Shown here one piece after another: positions 10,033 through 17,647 of a stretch of 64,000 nucleotides of DNA; the first letter of the stretch is position 1, and each line of letters starts with the position of its first letter. The stretch covers positions 41,098 to 105,097 of the forward strand of contig JAIXTI010000197.1 in the NCBI GenBank assembly GCA_027484025.1. Direction: 5' to 3'. Source of the stretch: a bacterium (GTDB lineage Bacteria > Gemmatimonadota > Gemmatimonadetes > Gemmatimonadales > Gemmatimonadaceae). A model generated the notes under the pieces. It ran no database searches. It was not told the DNA's origin and saw only the letters and a list, made by a program, of their open reading frames with translations. The translations under genes and the position numbers were made by a program.

Positions 10033-10071
10033 ATGACCATGCGCGCTCCTGGTGGGGAGCGTAATGGTCAT
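10033..10071. terminator. Bidirectional hairpin between convergent genes
   Basis: Outer arms ATGACCAT (10033-10040) and ATGGTCAT (10064-10071) pair perfectly, with inner arms CGCTCC (10044-10049) and GGAGCG (10056-10061). It lies between the convergent ene-reductase and SDR genes, where a terminator is expected. There is no run of T on either side, so termination by this hairpin alone is an inference. Confidence 0.5.
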
Positions 10072-10080
10072 GGCGCTATG

Positions 10081-10776
10081 CTACGCCCGAGGACGCTTGG
10101 GGGAGAGAATGCGCACCTCCACACGATGCAACAGCACCTCCGGTGGCGTGTCGATCACCGCCAACACCGCGGCCGCCACATCGTCGGCCAGCAACTGCGC
10201 GCCACCCTTGGGCTCGCTCCGTCCGCCGAACGTCGTCGCCACCGATCCCGGACTCACCACACTCACTTTCACACCGTCGTCGCGGACTTCCAGCATGAGG
10301 TTCTCCGCAAAACCCATGACCGCGTGTTTGGTGGTGGCGTAACCGGCGCCGCCCACGAACGCGCTCCGGCCCGCAATCGACCCGATGATGACGACATGGC
10401 CGTGCCCGCGCGACACCATCCCCGGAAGCACGGCTCGCGTGACATGAAAGAGCGCATTCACATTCACGTCCATCATGCGGTGCCATTCGTCGGGCGTGAG
10501 GTCGAGCAAGGGTTTCATCACGCCCACGCCGGCGTTGTGCACCAACACGTCCACGTGTTGGTCATGCAGCCGCTCGATGATCTCTGCTGCTTTGGTGATA
10601 TCGAGCGGCAGCGCATCGGCCTCGCCCCCGCGTGTGCGGATCTCCGCCGCCAGCGCGTCCAGCGCGCCAATCTCACGCGCCACCAGCAGCAACCGATGCG
10701 TCTTCGCCAGACGCAGCGCAATGGCGCGACCAATGCCGCGCGATGCACCGGTAATGAGCGCAACCGGTCGCGTCAC
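10081..10776 (-). CDS. Short-chain dehydrogenase/reductase
   Basis: This 231-residue classical SDR has the cofactor loop TGASRGIG, the NAG motif (VLVHNAGVG), the catalytic Ser in IIGSIAGRS and the YxxxK pair in GYATTKHAV. The cofactor is NAD(P)H; an Arg after the first strand region (LLLVAREIG) leans towards NADPH. The GTG start at 10776 is chosen because it overlaps the amidohydrolase stop codon by 4 bp and begins directly at the first beta-strand. It is the second gene of a two-gene operon; substrate unknown. Confidence 0.9.
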   Translation of the reverse strand: MTRPVALITGASRGIGRAIALRLAKTHRLLLVAREIGALDALAAEIRTRGGEADALPLDITKAAEIIERLHDQHVDVLVHNAGVGVMKPLLDLTPDEWHRMMDVNVNALFHVTRAVLPGMVSRGHGHVVIIGSIAGRSAFVGGAGYATTKHAVMGFAENLMLEVRDDGVKVSVVSPGSVATTFGGRSEPKGGAQLLADDVAAAVLAVIDTPPEVLLHRVEVRILSPKRPRA

Positions 10777-12086
10777 GGAGCACTCCGGTTCACGACCACC
10801 TTGCCGCCTTTCATCACCCAGACCACGTGCTCGATCACGACGTCGATGTTCTTGAGTGGATCGCCCTCGACGGCCACGATGTCGGCAAAGAAGCCCGGCG
10901 CAATCCGACCCAACTTGTTCGGCTGTCGAAGCAGCACGGCCGCGTTGGTCGTCGCCGTAGCGAGCGCCTCGGCGGGAGTCATGCCGGCCTTCACGAACCA
11001 TCCCAGCTCACGGGTGTTCTCCCCGTGCATCCAGTACACGGCATCGGAGCCCATCGCGAACTTCACCCCCGCCGCGTGTGCACGACGCGCCGACTCGAGA
11101 TTGAGCACCCGGAAGGAATCGAGCGCCGCCACCTGCTCGCGGGTGTAACCGAACAACGCCGCGTTCTCGGCATAAAAGCGATTGTGATCGACCGTGGGGA
11201 CATACATAGCACCCCGCTGCCTCCACTCGGCCAGCGTCGCCGCGCTCAACCCCGCCGGATGCTCCACCGATTCGGCACCCGCCCGTATCGCCGCGCGCCC
11301 ACCAGAGTCACCGTACGAGTGAATGGCGATCGGCCTGCCGAACCGGTGGGCGGCCTCGACCGCCACACGCATCTCCGTCTCCGAAAACGTCTGCGTGCTC
11401 GTGACATTCTGAAAGCTCCCCGTGGAGCCATACATCTTGATCCAGTCGGCACCCGCTTCCACCTGCGCGGCAATGGCGGCCTTGATATCGAGCGTGTCCC
11501 AGATGCGCCCGCGCACCGCGGCAGACGGAGTGCCTTCGCGCGGCGCGGCGGTCAACTTGGACAGACCGTAGCCGGAGACGAACATGCGCGGACCTACCAT
11601 GTCACCACGAGCGATCGCATCGCGCATCGCGATGTCGGTGTAGTTCGAGGCGCCAAGATCGCGCACCGTCGTCACACCCGTCTCCAGCGTGCGACGCGCA
11701 TTCTCCGCCGCCACCATCACCACCGAGTCACGACTCCGCGGACCGTTCGACATTGGCGCGTTCTTGTCACGCCAATACGTCATGTGCGTATGCACATCGA
11801 TGAGCCCGGGGATCGCCGTGTACTTGCGCATGTCCACGACCATCGCGCCGGCGGGAAGCGCGCGACTCGCACTTTGCACACGCACGATGGTGTCGCCGTG
11901 TACGAGAATCACGACGTCGCGTTGCGTGCGCCCCGATGCGTCGGCGAGCGCGCCGAAGCGGAGCGCGGTCATGGCACCCGGCTGACGGTCGGCCATCGCG
12001 CCCTGCGCCGACGCGTGCCCCGCGATACGGGTAAGCAGCGTGCCGCCCGCGGCAATGACGAGCAGGGTGAGAAGCGTGGAGCGCAT
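10773..12086 (-). CDS. Secreted amidohydrolase-family enzyme
   Basis: The 437-residue protein has a signal peptide ending at HASAQ and then the metal-dependent amidohydrolase fold. Metal ligands are visible in DVHTHMTYW, and there are later ligands in AIHSYGDSGG, SVEHPAG and the Asp of FAMGSDAVYW. The first small beta-sandwich and the C-terminal LGRIAPGFFADIVAVEGDPL complete the imidazolonepropionase/prolidase-like layout. It hydrolyses a cyclic amide or peptide-like substrate in the periplasm. The downstream SDR gene overlaps it by 4 bp. Confidence 0.9.
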   Translation of the reverse strand: MRSTLLTLLVIAAGGTLLTRIAGHASAQGAMADRQPGAMTALRFGALADASGRTQRDVVILVHGDTIVRVQSASRALPAGAMVVDMRKYTAIPGLIDVHTHMTYWRDKNAPMSNGPRSRDSVVMVAAENARRTLETGVTTVRDLGASNYTDIAMRDAIARGDMVGPRMFVSGYGLSKLTAAPREGTPSAAVRGRIWDTLDIKAAIAAQVEAGADWIKMYGSTGSFQNVTSTQTFSETEMRVAVEAAHRFGRPIAIHSYGDSGGRAAIRAGAESVEHPAGLSAATLAEWRQRGAMYVPTVDHNRFYAENAALFGYTREQVAALDSFRVLNLESARRAHAAGVKFAMGSDAVYWMHGENTRELGWFVKAGMTPAEALATATTNAAVLLRQPNKLGRIAPGFFADIVAVEGDPLKNIDVVIEHVVWVMKGGKVVVNRSAP

Positions 12087-12252
12087 GGCGGAGCCGGTTC
12101 ATGAGGAGGGCGTGCTGCCGGGGCGGCGGTACTGGCCGTCTCCTGAGATAGCGCTTTCGCTCGATTGCGGCGAGGGGTGCCTCTGCTGCCGCCAGCGTCC
12201 TTCACATAGGGCCCACCGTCACCGCCCGGGGACCAATTGAACCAGTATGCAG

Positions 12253-12284
12253 AGCGGCGCCCCGACCGAGGTCAGGGCGCCGCT
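12253..12284. terminator. Hairpin beside att copy 1
   Basis: Perfect 10-bp arms AGCGGCGCCC (12253-12262) and GGGCGCCGCT (12275-12284) enclose a 12-nt loop, followed on the plus strand by TTCTGTG. The tRNA fragment starts 8 bp further on. Read from the tRNA direction it is the hairpin directly after the tRNA 3' end, so it is probably the original tRNA-Phe terminator. A close copy lies at 14499-14526 beside att copy 2. Confidence 0.6.
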
Positions 12285-12292
12285 TTCTGTGT

Positions 12293-12338
12293 GCAGTGGC
12301 TTGGGACGGAATCGAACCGCCGACACGCGGATTTTCAG
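12293..12338 (-). repeat. att copy 1: tRNA-Phe 3' fragment
   Basis: These 46 bp are identical to 18611-18656, covering tRNA-Phe from anticodon-loop position 32 to the 3' end plus 4 flanking bases. The 5' half of a tRNA is absent, so this is an attachment-site relic and not a functional tRNA. Confidence 0.85.
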
Positions 12339-12404
12339 GTCTCGTGCCACGTGGTCCTACATAGGCGTACTCCAAAGGAGACCACTCCGCTTCGAACCGC
12401 TGGG

Positions 12405-12435
12405 TCCCTCAGTCGGGCGTGCAACGTCCCTCAGT
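12405..12435. repeat. Paired 9-bp repeats, att copy 1
   Basis: TCCCTCAGT occurs at 12405-12413 and 12427-12435, exactly 22 bp apart. The same pair with the same spacing accompanies the other two att copies. Position inside the element and two-helical-turn spacing suggest recombinase arm-type binding sites (inference). Confidence 0.6.
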
Positions 12436-12455
12436 GAATGAGCTCAGAGGTCATC

Positions 12456-12923
12456 TCAAAGGTTGTTGCGGACGATGACGGCATTGGAGTCCAATGCTAA
12501 GTAGGTGATCCCGGAGTATTTGTTCGGCAACGGCGTGGCCAGGATGAAACGATTCGGCGTCAGTCGAAAAAGCATGCCGCCGTCGATGAGCGCGGCGTCG
12601 GCACCGAGGTCCGGTCGGAAAGACGCATAGAGAGCTTTCCACGCGTTGAGCGCGGCGCGGCACTTCACAGTGTCTTGCACGACCACCACCTGTTCGTAGC
12701 GGACGCCAACGACCCCAAGCTCTTGCCGTCGTTCAGCAAACCGCTCTCCGACCTCGCCGGTATCAGTGAGGAACGTGCGAAGGTACGATCTGGCGCGCGA
12801 TGCGGGAAAAGCGTCCATCTCGCACGCGCTTTGCGTGACCCTCATCGGCCGACCTGACGAGTCGAACCCTAGTGCTGCCAGTGACGTCGAAGCCGCGATA
12901 GTGGTGAGCAGTATGAAGCGCAT
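12456..12923 (-). CDS. Exported protein of unknown function (island)
   Basis: The 155-residue product begins with a weak signal peptide (ILLTTIAASTSLAALG). Its body contains a segment like a short secreted domain, ending LDSNAVIVRNNL. I do not recognise the family. It lies just inside the left boundary of the island, on the same strand as two other small genes and HigBA. Its 5' end overlaps another reading frame (12763-13167), so one of the two may be wrongly called or frameshifted. Confidence 0.55.
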   Translation of the reverse strand: MRFILLTTIAASTSLAALGFDSSGRPMRVTQSACEMDAFPASRARSYLRTFLTDTGEVGERFAERRQELGVVGVRYEQVVVVQDTVKCRAALNAWKALYASFRPDLGADAALIDGGMLFRLTPNRFILATPLPNKYSGITYLALDSNAVIVRNNL

Positions 12924-13167
12924 TGAATTTCTTCCCTAGAGAACGAGAACCGATCACCACGAGGGCGAGTGGAGTGACTTCAAACAGCGCAGTCCGCGAG
13001 AGGTTTGTTCCGAAATCCTTCCACCCTACCGGACTGCGGAGCGTAAACGGCGCGCGTAGCTGCACGACCAGAAGGTTTCCGATAGGCCATACCAGCGTCG
13101 CCATCAAAAGCCATCGCATGACGATCTGAGCGGATATCGCCCTGCTATGAGCATGTTGGGTGGTCAA
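12763..13167 (-). CDS. Possible small membrane protein, 3' part doubtful
   Basis: The start overlaps the stop of the preceding lipoprotein gene by 4 bp (ATGA), and the first 85 residues look real. They contain two hydrophobic segments (RWLLMATLVWPIGNLLVV and LFEVTPLALVVIG). The remaining 50 residues overlap the next gene in another frame and are Arg/His-rich, as expected of non-coding translation. The original gene may have ended near 12920 and suffered a frameshift. Function unknown. Confidence 0.35.
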   Translation of the reverse strand: MTTQHAHSRAISAQIVMRWLLMATLVWPIGNLLVVQLRAPFTLRSPVGWKDFGTNLSRTALFEVTPLALVVIGSRSLGKKFNALHTAHHYRGFDVTGSTRVRLVRSADEGHAKRVRDGRFSRIARQIVPSHVPH

Positions 13168-13655
13168 TCGTATGTCTCATGTAATGTGTACAACGCGCTC
13201 TGCACTGACGGCGCCTGCAGAGACGTCGATGGCCTCACATGCAGCTCGACCATCCAGGTCGAGGGTAATCGGATCAAATGTCCCAGTACCTGACATTCGA
13301 TGACGGTGCAGCGCACGGACGTTACTTCAAATCGATTGGCGGAAGAGCGTGATGGCGTCTTGCACGTTGAGGCTTCGACGCGGACTGGTTTACCAAGTCC
13401 TCCCAGACGCGCTCCCACCGAATGTGCGACAGCGGTATCTCCATCACACAGGCGCAATTCCAGTTCAGTCCCGGCAATCTCGCTCACGTACTGAAACGCC
13501 GCGTAGACCGTGCCGGGCTTCTGCGCGAGTGTGACACTATCACTCGTGGACTTCTCCGCCGCTGACTTCGCCCGTACGGCTTCGCCGGAGCAACCCGCGA
13601 CCGCCATTATGACACATGCGATCAGTGTTGAGCGGAGTACCCCTACTCCACGCAT
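13164..13655 (-). CDS. Predicted lipoprotein of unknown function (island)
   Basis: The 163-residue product has a clear lipoprotein signal with lipobox MAVAGCSG, so it is anchored in the envelope. The mature part holds four cysteines (LRLCDG, ASTCKT, VRCTVIEC) that could form disulfides. No family is recognised. It heads a small operon-like run of island genes reading leftwards. Confidence 0.6.
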   Translation of the reverse strand: MRGVGVLRSTLIACVIMAVAGCSGEAVRAKSAAEKSTSDSVTLAQKPGTVYAAFQYVSEIAGTELELRLCDGDTAVAHSVGARLGGLGKPVRVEASTCKTPSRSSANRFEVTSVRCTVIECQVLGHLIRLPSTWMVELHVRPSTSLQAPSVQSALYTLHETYD

Positions 13656-13722
13656 TCACTCACTCCGATTCGGTTGACGTCCGCGGTTTGCACGTTCGAC
13701 AGCAGTTTTCGCGCTTCTTGTA

Positions 13723-14094
13723 TCAAGCGGACACGACAAGCCGCCCATCCCGGTCATGCTGCAACGGCTCGAGCTTTTCGATCTCCTTCGCATTGGGACC
13801 GTGCACGGCGTCCCACAACTCGCGCGCGTCCTGCATGTTGATCCAAAACTGCGCCGATGTGCCCAACACGCGCGCCAAGCGAAGCGCGGTGTCGACCGTT
13901 ACCCCGCGACGGCCGCACAGCAGGTCGTTGAGGCGCTGCAACGAGATCCCCAGCCGCGCGGCGAAGGCCGTCTGGGTGATGGCGAGCGGCACCAGAAAGT
14001 CCTCGCGCAGTACCTCACCCGGGTGCGCTGGCGGCTCGACCATCTGCTCGACGGACGGGCGCGAGATGTGCGTTGGGAGTGGTTTGGTGCTCAT
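13723..14094 (-). CDS. higA: HigA-family antitoxin (XRE helix-turn-helix)
   Basis: This 123-residue protein is the antitoxin and autorepressor of a HigBA type II module. The family opening AHPGEVLREDFLVPL is followed by the helix-turn-helix ITQTAFAARLGISLQRLNDLL and the dimer helix GRRGVTVDTALRLARVLGTS. The QFWINMQDARELW motif follows. It neutralises the RelE-fold toxin encoded just upstream (51-nt gap), in the toxin-first gene order typical of HigBA. Confidence 0.92.
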   Translation of the reverse strand: MSTKPLPTHISRPSVEQMVEPPAHPGEVLREDFLVPLAITQTAFAARLGISLQRLNDLLCGRRGVTVDTALRLARVLGTSAQFWINMQDARELWDAVHGPNAKEIEKLEPLQHDRDGRLVVSA

Positions 14095-14145
14095 GAAGTC
14101 CTCTAATTTTTTGGCAACGTGCCTGGTGCCAACCCGATGTTGCGG

Positions 14146-14466
14146 TCACCGGTGGTAATCCGTGAACTCCACCCGCGCGGGACCTTCCGTGGTCCACACG
14201 AAACACAGGCGATACTGATCGTTCACGCGAATCGAGTGTTGTCCCTTCCGATCTCCCCTGAGCGGCTCCAGCTGATTGCCGGGCGGGCTCCGGAGATCGT
14301 CGAGTGTCACTGCCGCGTCCAGCGCCGAGAGCTTACGCCGGGCCACCGACCACAACGCCACCGCGTGACGGTTGGCCTTGGTCCGTTTTCCCGCGAAGAG
14401 GTCGGCGGTGGCTTGGTCGAGGAACGACTGGATCACGCCGTAGTTTATATGGTACACATATACCAT
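14146..14466 (-). CDS. higB: HigB-family toxin (RelE fold mRNA interferase)
   Basis: The 106-residue product matches HigB. It has the YGVIQSFLDQATADLFAGKRT opening, ARRKLSALDAAVTLDDLRSPPGN, the GQHSIRVNDQYRLCFVW core with basic catalytic residues, and the VEFTDYHR end. Such toxins cut mRNA on the ribosome. The ATG at 14466 lies inside an inverted repeat; a GTG at 14436 (giving VIQSFLDQ) would yield the usual ~95-residue length and leave the repeat upstream as an operator. It forms an operon with higA. Confidence 0.88.
   Translation of the reverse strand: MVYVYHINYGVIQSFLDQATADLFAGKRTKANRHAVALWSVARRKLSALDAAVTLDDLRSPPGNQLEPLRGDRKGQHSIRVNDQYRLCFVWTTEGPARVEFTDYHR
14449..14466 (-). promoter_or_regulatory. 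Inverted repeat at the higBA start
   Basis: ATGGTA (14449-14454) and TACCAT (14461-14466) form an inverted repeat with a 6-bp AT-rich centre. It overlaps or directly precedes the higB start, where HigA-type repressors bind. Operator role is inferred. Confidence 0.5.
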
Positions 14467-14498
14467 GCAACAGGATCCGACCAGCCGGGTACGCAAAA

Positions 14499-14526
14499 CG
14501 GCGCCCCGACCGAGGTCTGGGCGCCG
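14499..14526. terminator. Hairpin beside att copy 2
   Basis: CGGCGCCC (14499-14506) pairs with GGGCGCCG (14519-14526) around a loop almost identical to that at 12263-12274. It is a duplicate of the hairpin next to att copy 1, so the integrated element carries or copied the sequence flanking the tRNA terminus. Confidence 0.55.
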
Positions 14527-14536
14527 CTTTCTGTGT

Positions 14537-14582
14537 GCAGTGGCTTGGGACGGAATCGAACCGCCGACACGCGGATTTTCAG
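14537..14582 (-). repeat. att copy 2: tRNA-Phe 3' fragment
   Basis: This 46-bp block is identical to 12293-12338 and 18611-18656. Similarity to copy 1 extends on both sides (about 100 bp with few mismatches), while copy 3 diverges outside the 46 bp. It marks the junction between the two island segments. Confidence 0.85.
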
Positions 14583-14648
14583 GTCCTGTGCCACTTGGGC
14601 GTGCAGAAGCGTACTCCAGAGGAGAACACCTTGCTCGAGACGGCAGGA

Positions 14649-14679
14649 TCCCTCAGTCGATGTCTCAGGGTCCCTCAGT
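14649..14679. repeat. Paired 9-bp repeats, att copy 2
   Basis: TCCCTCAGT at 14649-14657 and 14671-14679, with the same 22-bp period as the other pairs. The second copy overlaps the 3' end of hipA. Confidence 0.6.
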
Positions 14680-16081
14680 CTAGGAGATCTCCCTTGGCGG
14701 GGCTCACACTTGTGAGCGCTACCACGCCTAGTCGGAACTTTGCGCACTGTGATCGGACACCTTTTTCGATGCGCTCCCAGACACTCTCTGGGAAGTTTGA
14801 CGGCAACGACGCAGCAAGCTGCTCGAATGACCTGTCAGCCCGGTCAACGAGCTGCTCCATCAGCTGAAACATTCCTGGTACTCCCGACTGGTCCGCCAGC
14901 ATCTTCCAGTGCACTGTGGCGATTTTTCGGAGCTTGCGCTCAAGAGTTCGCTTTCTGCGCAGCCCCATGGCGACCTCCACATCCTGATCGGCCAATTCGT
15001 TCGGGCCGGGGCCAATGATTGGCCAGGCGGAAAGGACGTCATAGAGGGGAGTCAGAGCGTACCCCTCTTTCCTTAGAAACACCGAGTAGTTCTTGGCATG
15101 ACCGTCTGGGGCAGCTAGGAGCCAACCTGCGAGCTGGGCGAGCACAAACATTTTGGTATCGTTTTCCGGATTGACTCCCTTCGCCAAGAGGTCGATGATT
15201 TTCTTGATTCCCGGGCCTTTTTCCGCTTCGTACTTCTCTTCTCTCGATAGCCCGAAGGCTTGGCAGAGATCCTCTTGCGGAAGGCGGATGAACCAAGACT
15301 CGAAGGGATCCTTTTCGATGTGTAAATGCCTGTCGAAGCGTTCCACGACGAGAACTGACTCTTCGCTAATGTGATCCCTGAATCGTGCGAGCTCAGCACG
15401 GGCCGTGGGTAGTCCCCACAAGGAGAGGAGTGCAAGGCATAGCCATTCATTCTCCACGGAGTTGTTCATGTCCGCCCGTATGTTGCCGATGAGCCCAAGA
15501 GGCAGCTTAAGGATGTGCGTCGTTGGTGTTGTCCCCTGTGGCTCGCACCACCTCCCGTTATGCCGAAGCAAGGCGGTCTTTTCCTGGGCGCCAGCAATAG
15601 AGATTCGGAACGGCGTCTCGGAGGACCTTCCAACCGCGAAGGGCGCTCCGCTTGTGACCGTGCGTAGTAGGCCGGCGACATCAGCATCTGTCAGAGGAAC
15701 CGCGTTGATCTGGCGCGTTCCTGATGGCACCTCTCCAATCGGCAATAGTTGAACGGCCCCTACGCAGTCGCGCCCAATAGCCGTGAGTAGGTCAATCGCC
15801 TCTGTGCTCCTTGTGTTGAAGCGTCTTCTTAGGCGCTCGCGAATGGTCGGTGAGTCGGGTAGGAGGTTCTCAAACCAGGCGGTGACGTGGGTACCGCGAT
15901 GCGGAACGTCGCCTGGCAATCGCGGCAGGGAAATCGAGAGCGGTCGCGCGTGCATCGACTCCCACCATGTATCCGCGTACGCGAACTCTGAACTTGCGTT
16001 CGTTCCGCCACTCCACTCGCCGACCTTTTCGCCGTTCATCCAAATCGCGAGCGCGTCAGAACGTGATCGTCGCGCCTTCAT
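14675..16081 (-). CDS. hipA: HipA-family serine/threonine kinase toxin
   Basis: The 468-residue product is a full-length HipA-like kinase toxin. The N-terminal lobe contains SDALAIWMNGEKVGEW. The kinase part shows the phosphate-binding ISIAGAQEKTALL, the THILKLP strand, NSVENEWLCL, VVERFDR, the catalytic DGHAKN in LLAAPDGHAKNYSVF, and the metal-binding Asp in LYDVLSAW. Related toxins phosphorylate glutamyl- or other aminoacyl-tRNA synthetases and induce growth arrest. Its ATG overlaps the hipB stop by one base (TAATG), so the pair is translationally coupled. Confidence 0.93.
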   Translation of the reverse strand: MKARRSRSDALAIWMNGEKVGEWSGGTNASSEFAYADTWWESMHARPLSISLPRLPGDVPHRGTHVTAWFENLLPDSPTIRERLRRRFNTRSTEAIDLLTAIGRDCVGAVQLLPIGEVPSGTRQINAVPLTDADVAGLLRTVTSGAPFAVGRSSETPFRISIAGAQEKTALLRHNGRWCEPQGTTPTTHILKLPLGLIGNIRADMNNSVENEWLCLALLSLWGLPTARAELARFRDHISEESVLVVERFDRHLHIEKDPFESWFIRLPQEDLCQAFGLSREEKYEAEKGPGIKKIIDLLAKGVNPENDTKMFVLAQLAGWLLAAPDGHAKNYSVFLRKEGYALTPLYDVLSAWPIIGPGPNELADQDVEVAMGLRRKRTLERKLRKIATVHWKMLADQSGVPGMFQLMEQLVDRADRSFEQLAASLPSNFPESVWERIEKGVRSQCAKFRLGVVALTSVSPAKGDLLD

Positions 16082-16347
16082 TACCAGCTCCCGTAGGGGG
16101 TTGGTATATCCGCGTTCTTCTCCGCGTTGTTCGGATCACGAATCATGAGCTGCACACCGAGGGCGGTGAGTACCGGCAGGAGATTTCCCAGCGTTACATC
16201 GCCAGGAGATCTCTCGATTTTCGACACGCGTGGACGGGCTACGCCGAGACGATCAGCGAGATCTTGTTGTGTGATTCCCTGTGTCTTGCGTAGTGCTCGT
16301 AGATACGCTTGCAGCTGCTCGATATTCCCAATCGTGTAGTCTGCCAT
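16081..16347 (-). CDS. hipB: HipB-family antitoxin/repressor
   Basis: This 88-residue XRE-type protein begins MADYTIGNIEQLQAYLRALRK and carries the helix-turn-helix ITQQDLADRLGVARPRVSKIE, ending ADIPTPYGSW. It should neutralise HipA and repress the operon. The ATG at 16347 is preferred over an upstream in-frame extension, because that extension would run through the operator array. A row of six palindromic operators lies directly upstream. Confidence 0.92.
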   Translation of the reverse strand: MADYTIGNIEQLQAYLRALRKTQGITQQDLADRLGVARPRVSKIERSPGDVTLGNLLPVLTALGVQLMIRDPNNAEKNADIPTPYGSW

Positions 16348-16371
16348 ACGTTCCGTTGTTTGATTGTTTTT

Positions 16372-16514
16372 GAAACGTATATGTTTCGCATTGCGAAATC
16401 TATACGTTTCTAGTGCAAAATGAAACACATAGGTTTCTTTTTGTAAATGAAACCCAAAGGTATCCTAAAATGTAATCTATAAGTTTCATACAGCAAATGA
16501 AACTTATAAGTTAC
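16372..16514. promoter_or_regulatory. Array of six HipB-type operators
   Basis: Six 16-bp sites fit GAAACNNATANGTTTC: 16372-16387, 16395-16410, 16422-16437, 16449-16464, 16472-16487 and 16499-16514. Their starts are spaced 23, 27, 27, 23 and 27 bp. The first three and the last are near-perfect inverted repeats; the fourth and fifth are degenerate. They fill the AT-rich gap upstream of hipB and should bind several HipB dimers cooperatively. Confidence 0.75.
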
Positions 16515-16625
16515 AAAAATTCAGAAAGAACATATCCGTAACGATTGGCTAGCACGACGAGCTCTTGGATGACGACAACGCTGAAACTAGCGGCGGTCTC
16601 GCGCCAACAGATTCATGGCGAGCTG

Positions 16626-16651
16626 ACCAGCTGGTATATATACCAGCTGGT
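16626..16651. promoter_or_regulatory. Perfect 26-bp palindrome (operator 1 of AbiEi-like gene)
   Basis: The half-site ACCAGCTGGTATA is followed by its exact complement, with a TATATA centre. It shares this centre, but not its outer bases, with the palindrome 55 bp (centre to centre) downstream. Confidence 0.7.
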
Positions 16652-16677
16652 CAGTCACCAATATTATGATACCAGCT

Positions 16678-16709
16678 CCGTGGTGCAGGTATATATACCT
16701 GCACCACGG
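16678..16709. promoter_or_regulatory. Perfect 32-bp palindrome (operator 2 of AbiEi-like gene)
   Basis: The half-site CCGTGGTGCAGGTATA is followed by its exact complement. It ends 14 bp before the first ATG of the downstream gene and just ahead of its Shine-Dalgarno, so it overlaps the likely promoter or leader. Two inverted repeats upstream of the start is the arrangement known for AbiEi autorepression. Confidence 0.7.
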
Positions 16710-16729
16710 CGCGCGCGAAGGAGATGCGT

Positions 16730-17647
16730 GTGCCAAGGCCCGCCGAGTGGTCCCGAGAAGCCGTCCGTGCACTTGCAAGGACGAACCGCCGCGTTTTCAC
16801 AGCCGGTGATCTTCAACGCCTCCTCGAGGAGCTTCAAAAGGCCAACACCATTCCGGAGACGATCTCCGCACGACGTTTTACTGAAGTGATGCAGGTCGAG
16901 GCGGGCCTCCGAGAGGAGGAAGTACCCTCTGTGGCAGACACCGGTGAAAAGCCGGGTCCCTACCGTGCATTCCGCCGATACGTGATTGGCACCGCCTCTT
17001 CAGAGGAGCTGGCCGTGTCGCTACGGCCGCGAAGCTACCTGTCGCACGGCTCCGCCTTACACGCGCATGGAATCACTGAGGTCCAAAAAGACGCTGTATA
17101 CGTCAATCAAGAACAGCGGCCAAAGCTGCCCGCACGAGGGATGCTCACACAACAGGCCATAGACCGAGCCTTTAGTAATCGTGCAAGGGAGTCCCGCTAC
17201 GTATTCGAGAATGGCGGGACTCGATTGGTGCTATTGGCGGGGAAGCACACAGGCAATCATCGCGTAATCGAGCTGCCACACGACGGAAGCGACATCGCGC
17301 TACCCGTAACCGATCTTCCAAGAACACTTGTAGACGTAACTGTCCGCCCGACGTACGCCGGCGGGCCCGGCGTCGTTCTCGACGCCTACCGGCATGCCGT
17401 TTCCAAAGCGGACCCCCACGCGCTCGTCGTAGACCTCGTCAATACACTCGAGACTTTAGGCCACGTATATCCATATCACCAAGCCATCGGATTCTACCTA
17501 GAGATGGCAGGACTGCGTTCAGTCCATCTCAATGCACTGCAAGACCGTGGCATCCACTACGACTTCTACCTCTGCAACCGTATCGAAACGCCGGCCTATA
17601 ATCCGAACTGGCGCGTGCATGTGCCCCAGGAACTGATGAAGGCGTAG
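16730..17647 (+). CDS. AbiEi-like antitoxin/transcriptional regulator without a partner
   Basis: This protein of about 305 residues has an N-terminal winged-helix-like part (EAVRALARTNRRVFTAGDLQRLLEEL). It then has the AbiEi-type domain: RPRSYLSHGSALHAHGIT, a conserved ALPVTDLPRTLVDVTVRPTYAGG stretch and a helical C-terminus. AAGGAG abuts the ATG at 16724, so the GTG at 16730 (6-nt spacing) is the better start. AbiEi proteins repress their own promoter through two inverted repeats, which are present here. The usual nucleotidyltransferase toxin AbiEii is not encoded downstream. Family assignment is from motif resemblance only. Confidence 0.6.
   Translation: MPRPAEWSREAVRALARTNRRVFTAGDLQRLLEELQKANTIPETISARRFTEVMQVEAGLREEEVPSVADTGEKPGPYRAFRRYVIGTASSEELAVSLRPRSYLSHGSALHAHGITEVQKDAVYVNQEQRPKLPARGMLTQQAIDRAFSNRARESRYVFENGGTRLVLLAGKHTGNHRVIELPHDGSDIALPVTDLPRTLVDVTVRPTYAGGPGVVLDAYRHAVSKADPHALVVDLVNTLETLGHVYPYHQAIGFYLEMAGLRSVHLNALQDRGIHYDFYLCNRIETPAYNPNWRVHVPQELMKA

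Noticed and set aside
12255..12440. Possible intact tRNA gene at the left island boundary
   Set aside because: Only the 3' part from the anticodon loop is present; the D arm and 5' acceptor strand are missing, so it is an att relic.
16545..16889. 115-codon frame spanning the palindromes upstream of the AbiEi-like gene
   Set aside because: It reads through two perfect palindromes and into the regulator gene in another frame, with no domain.
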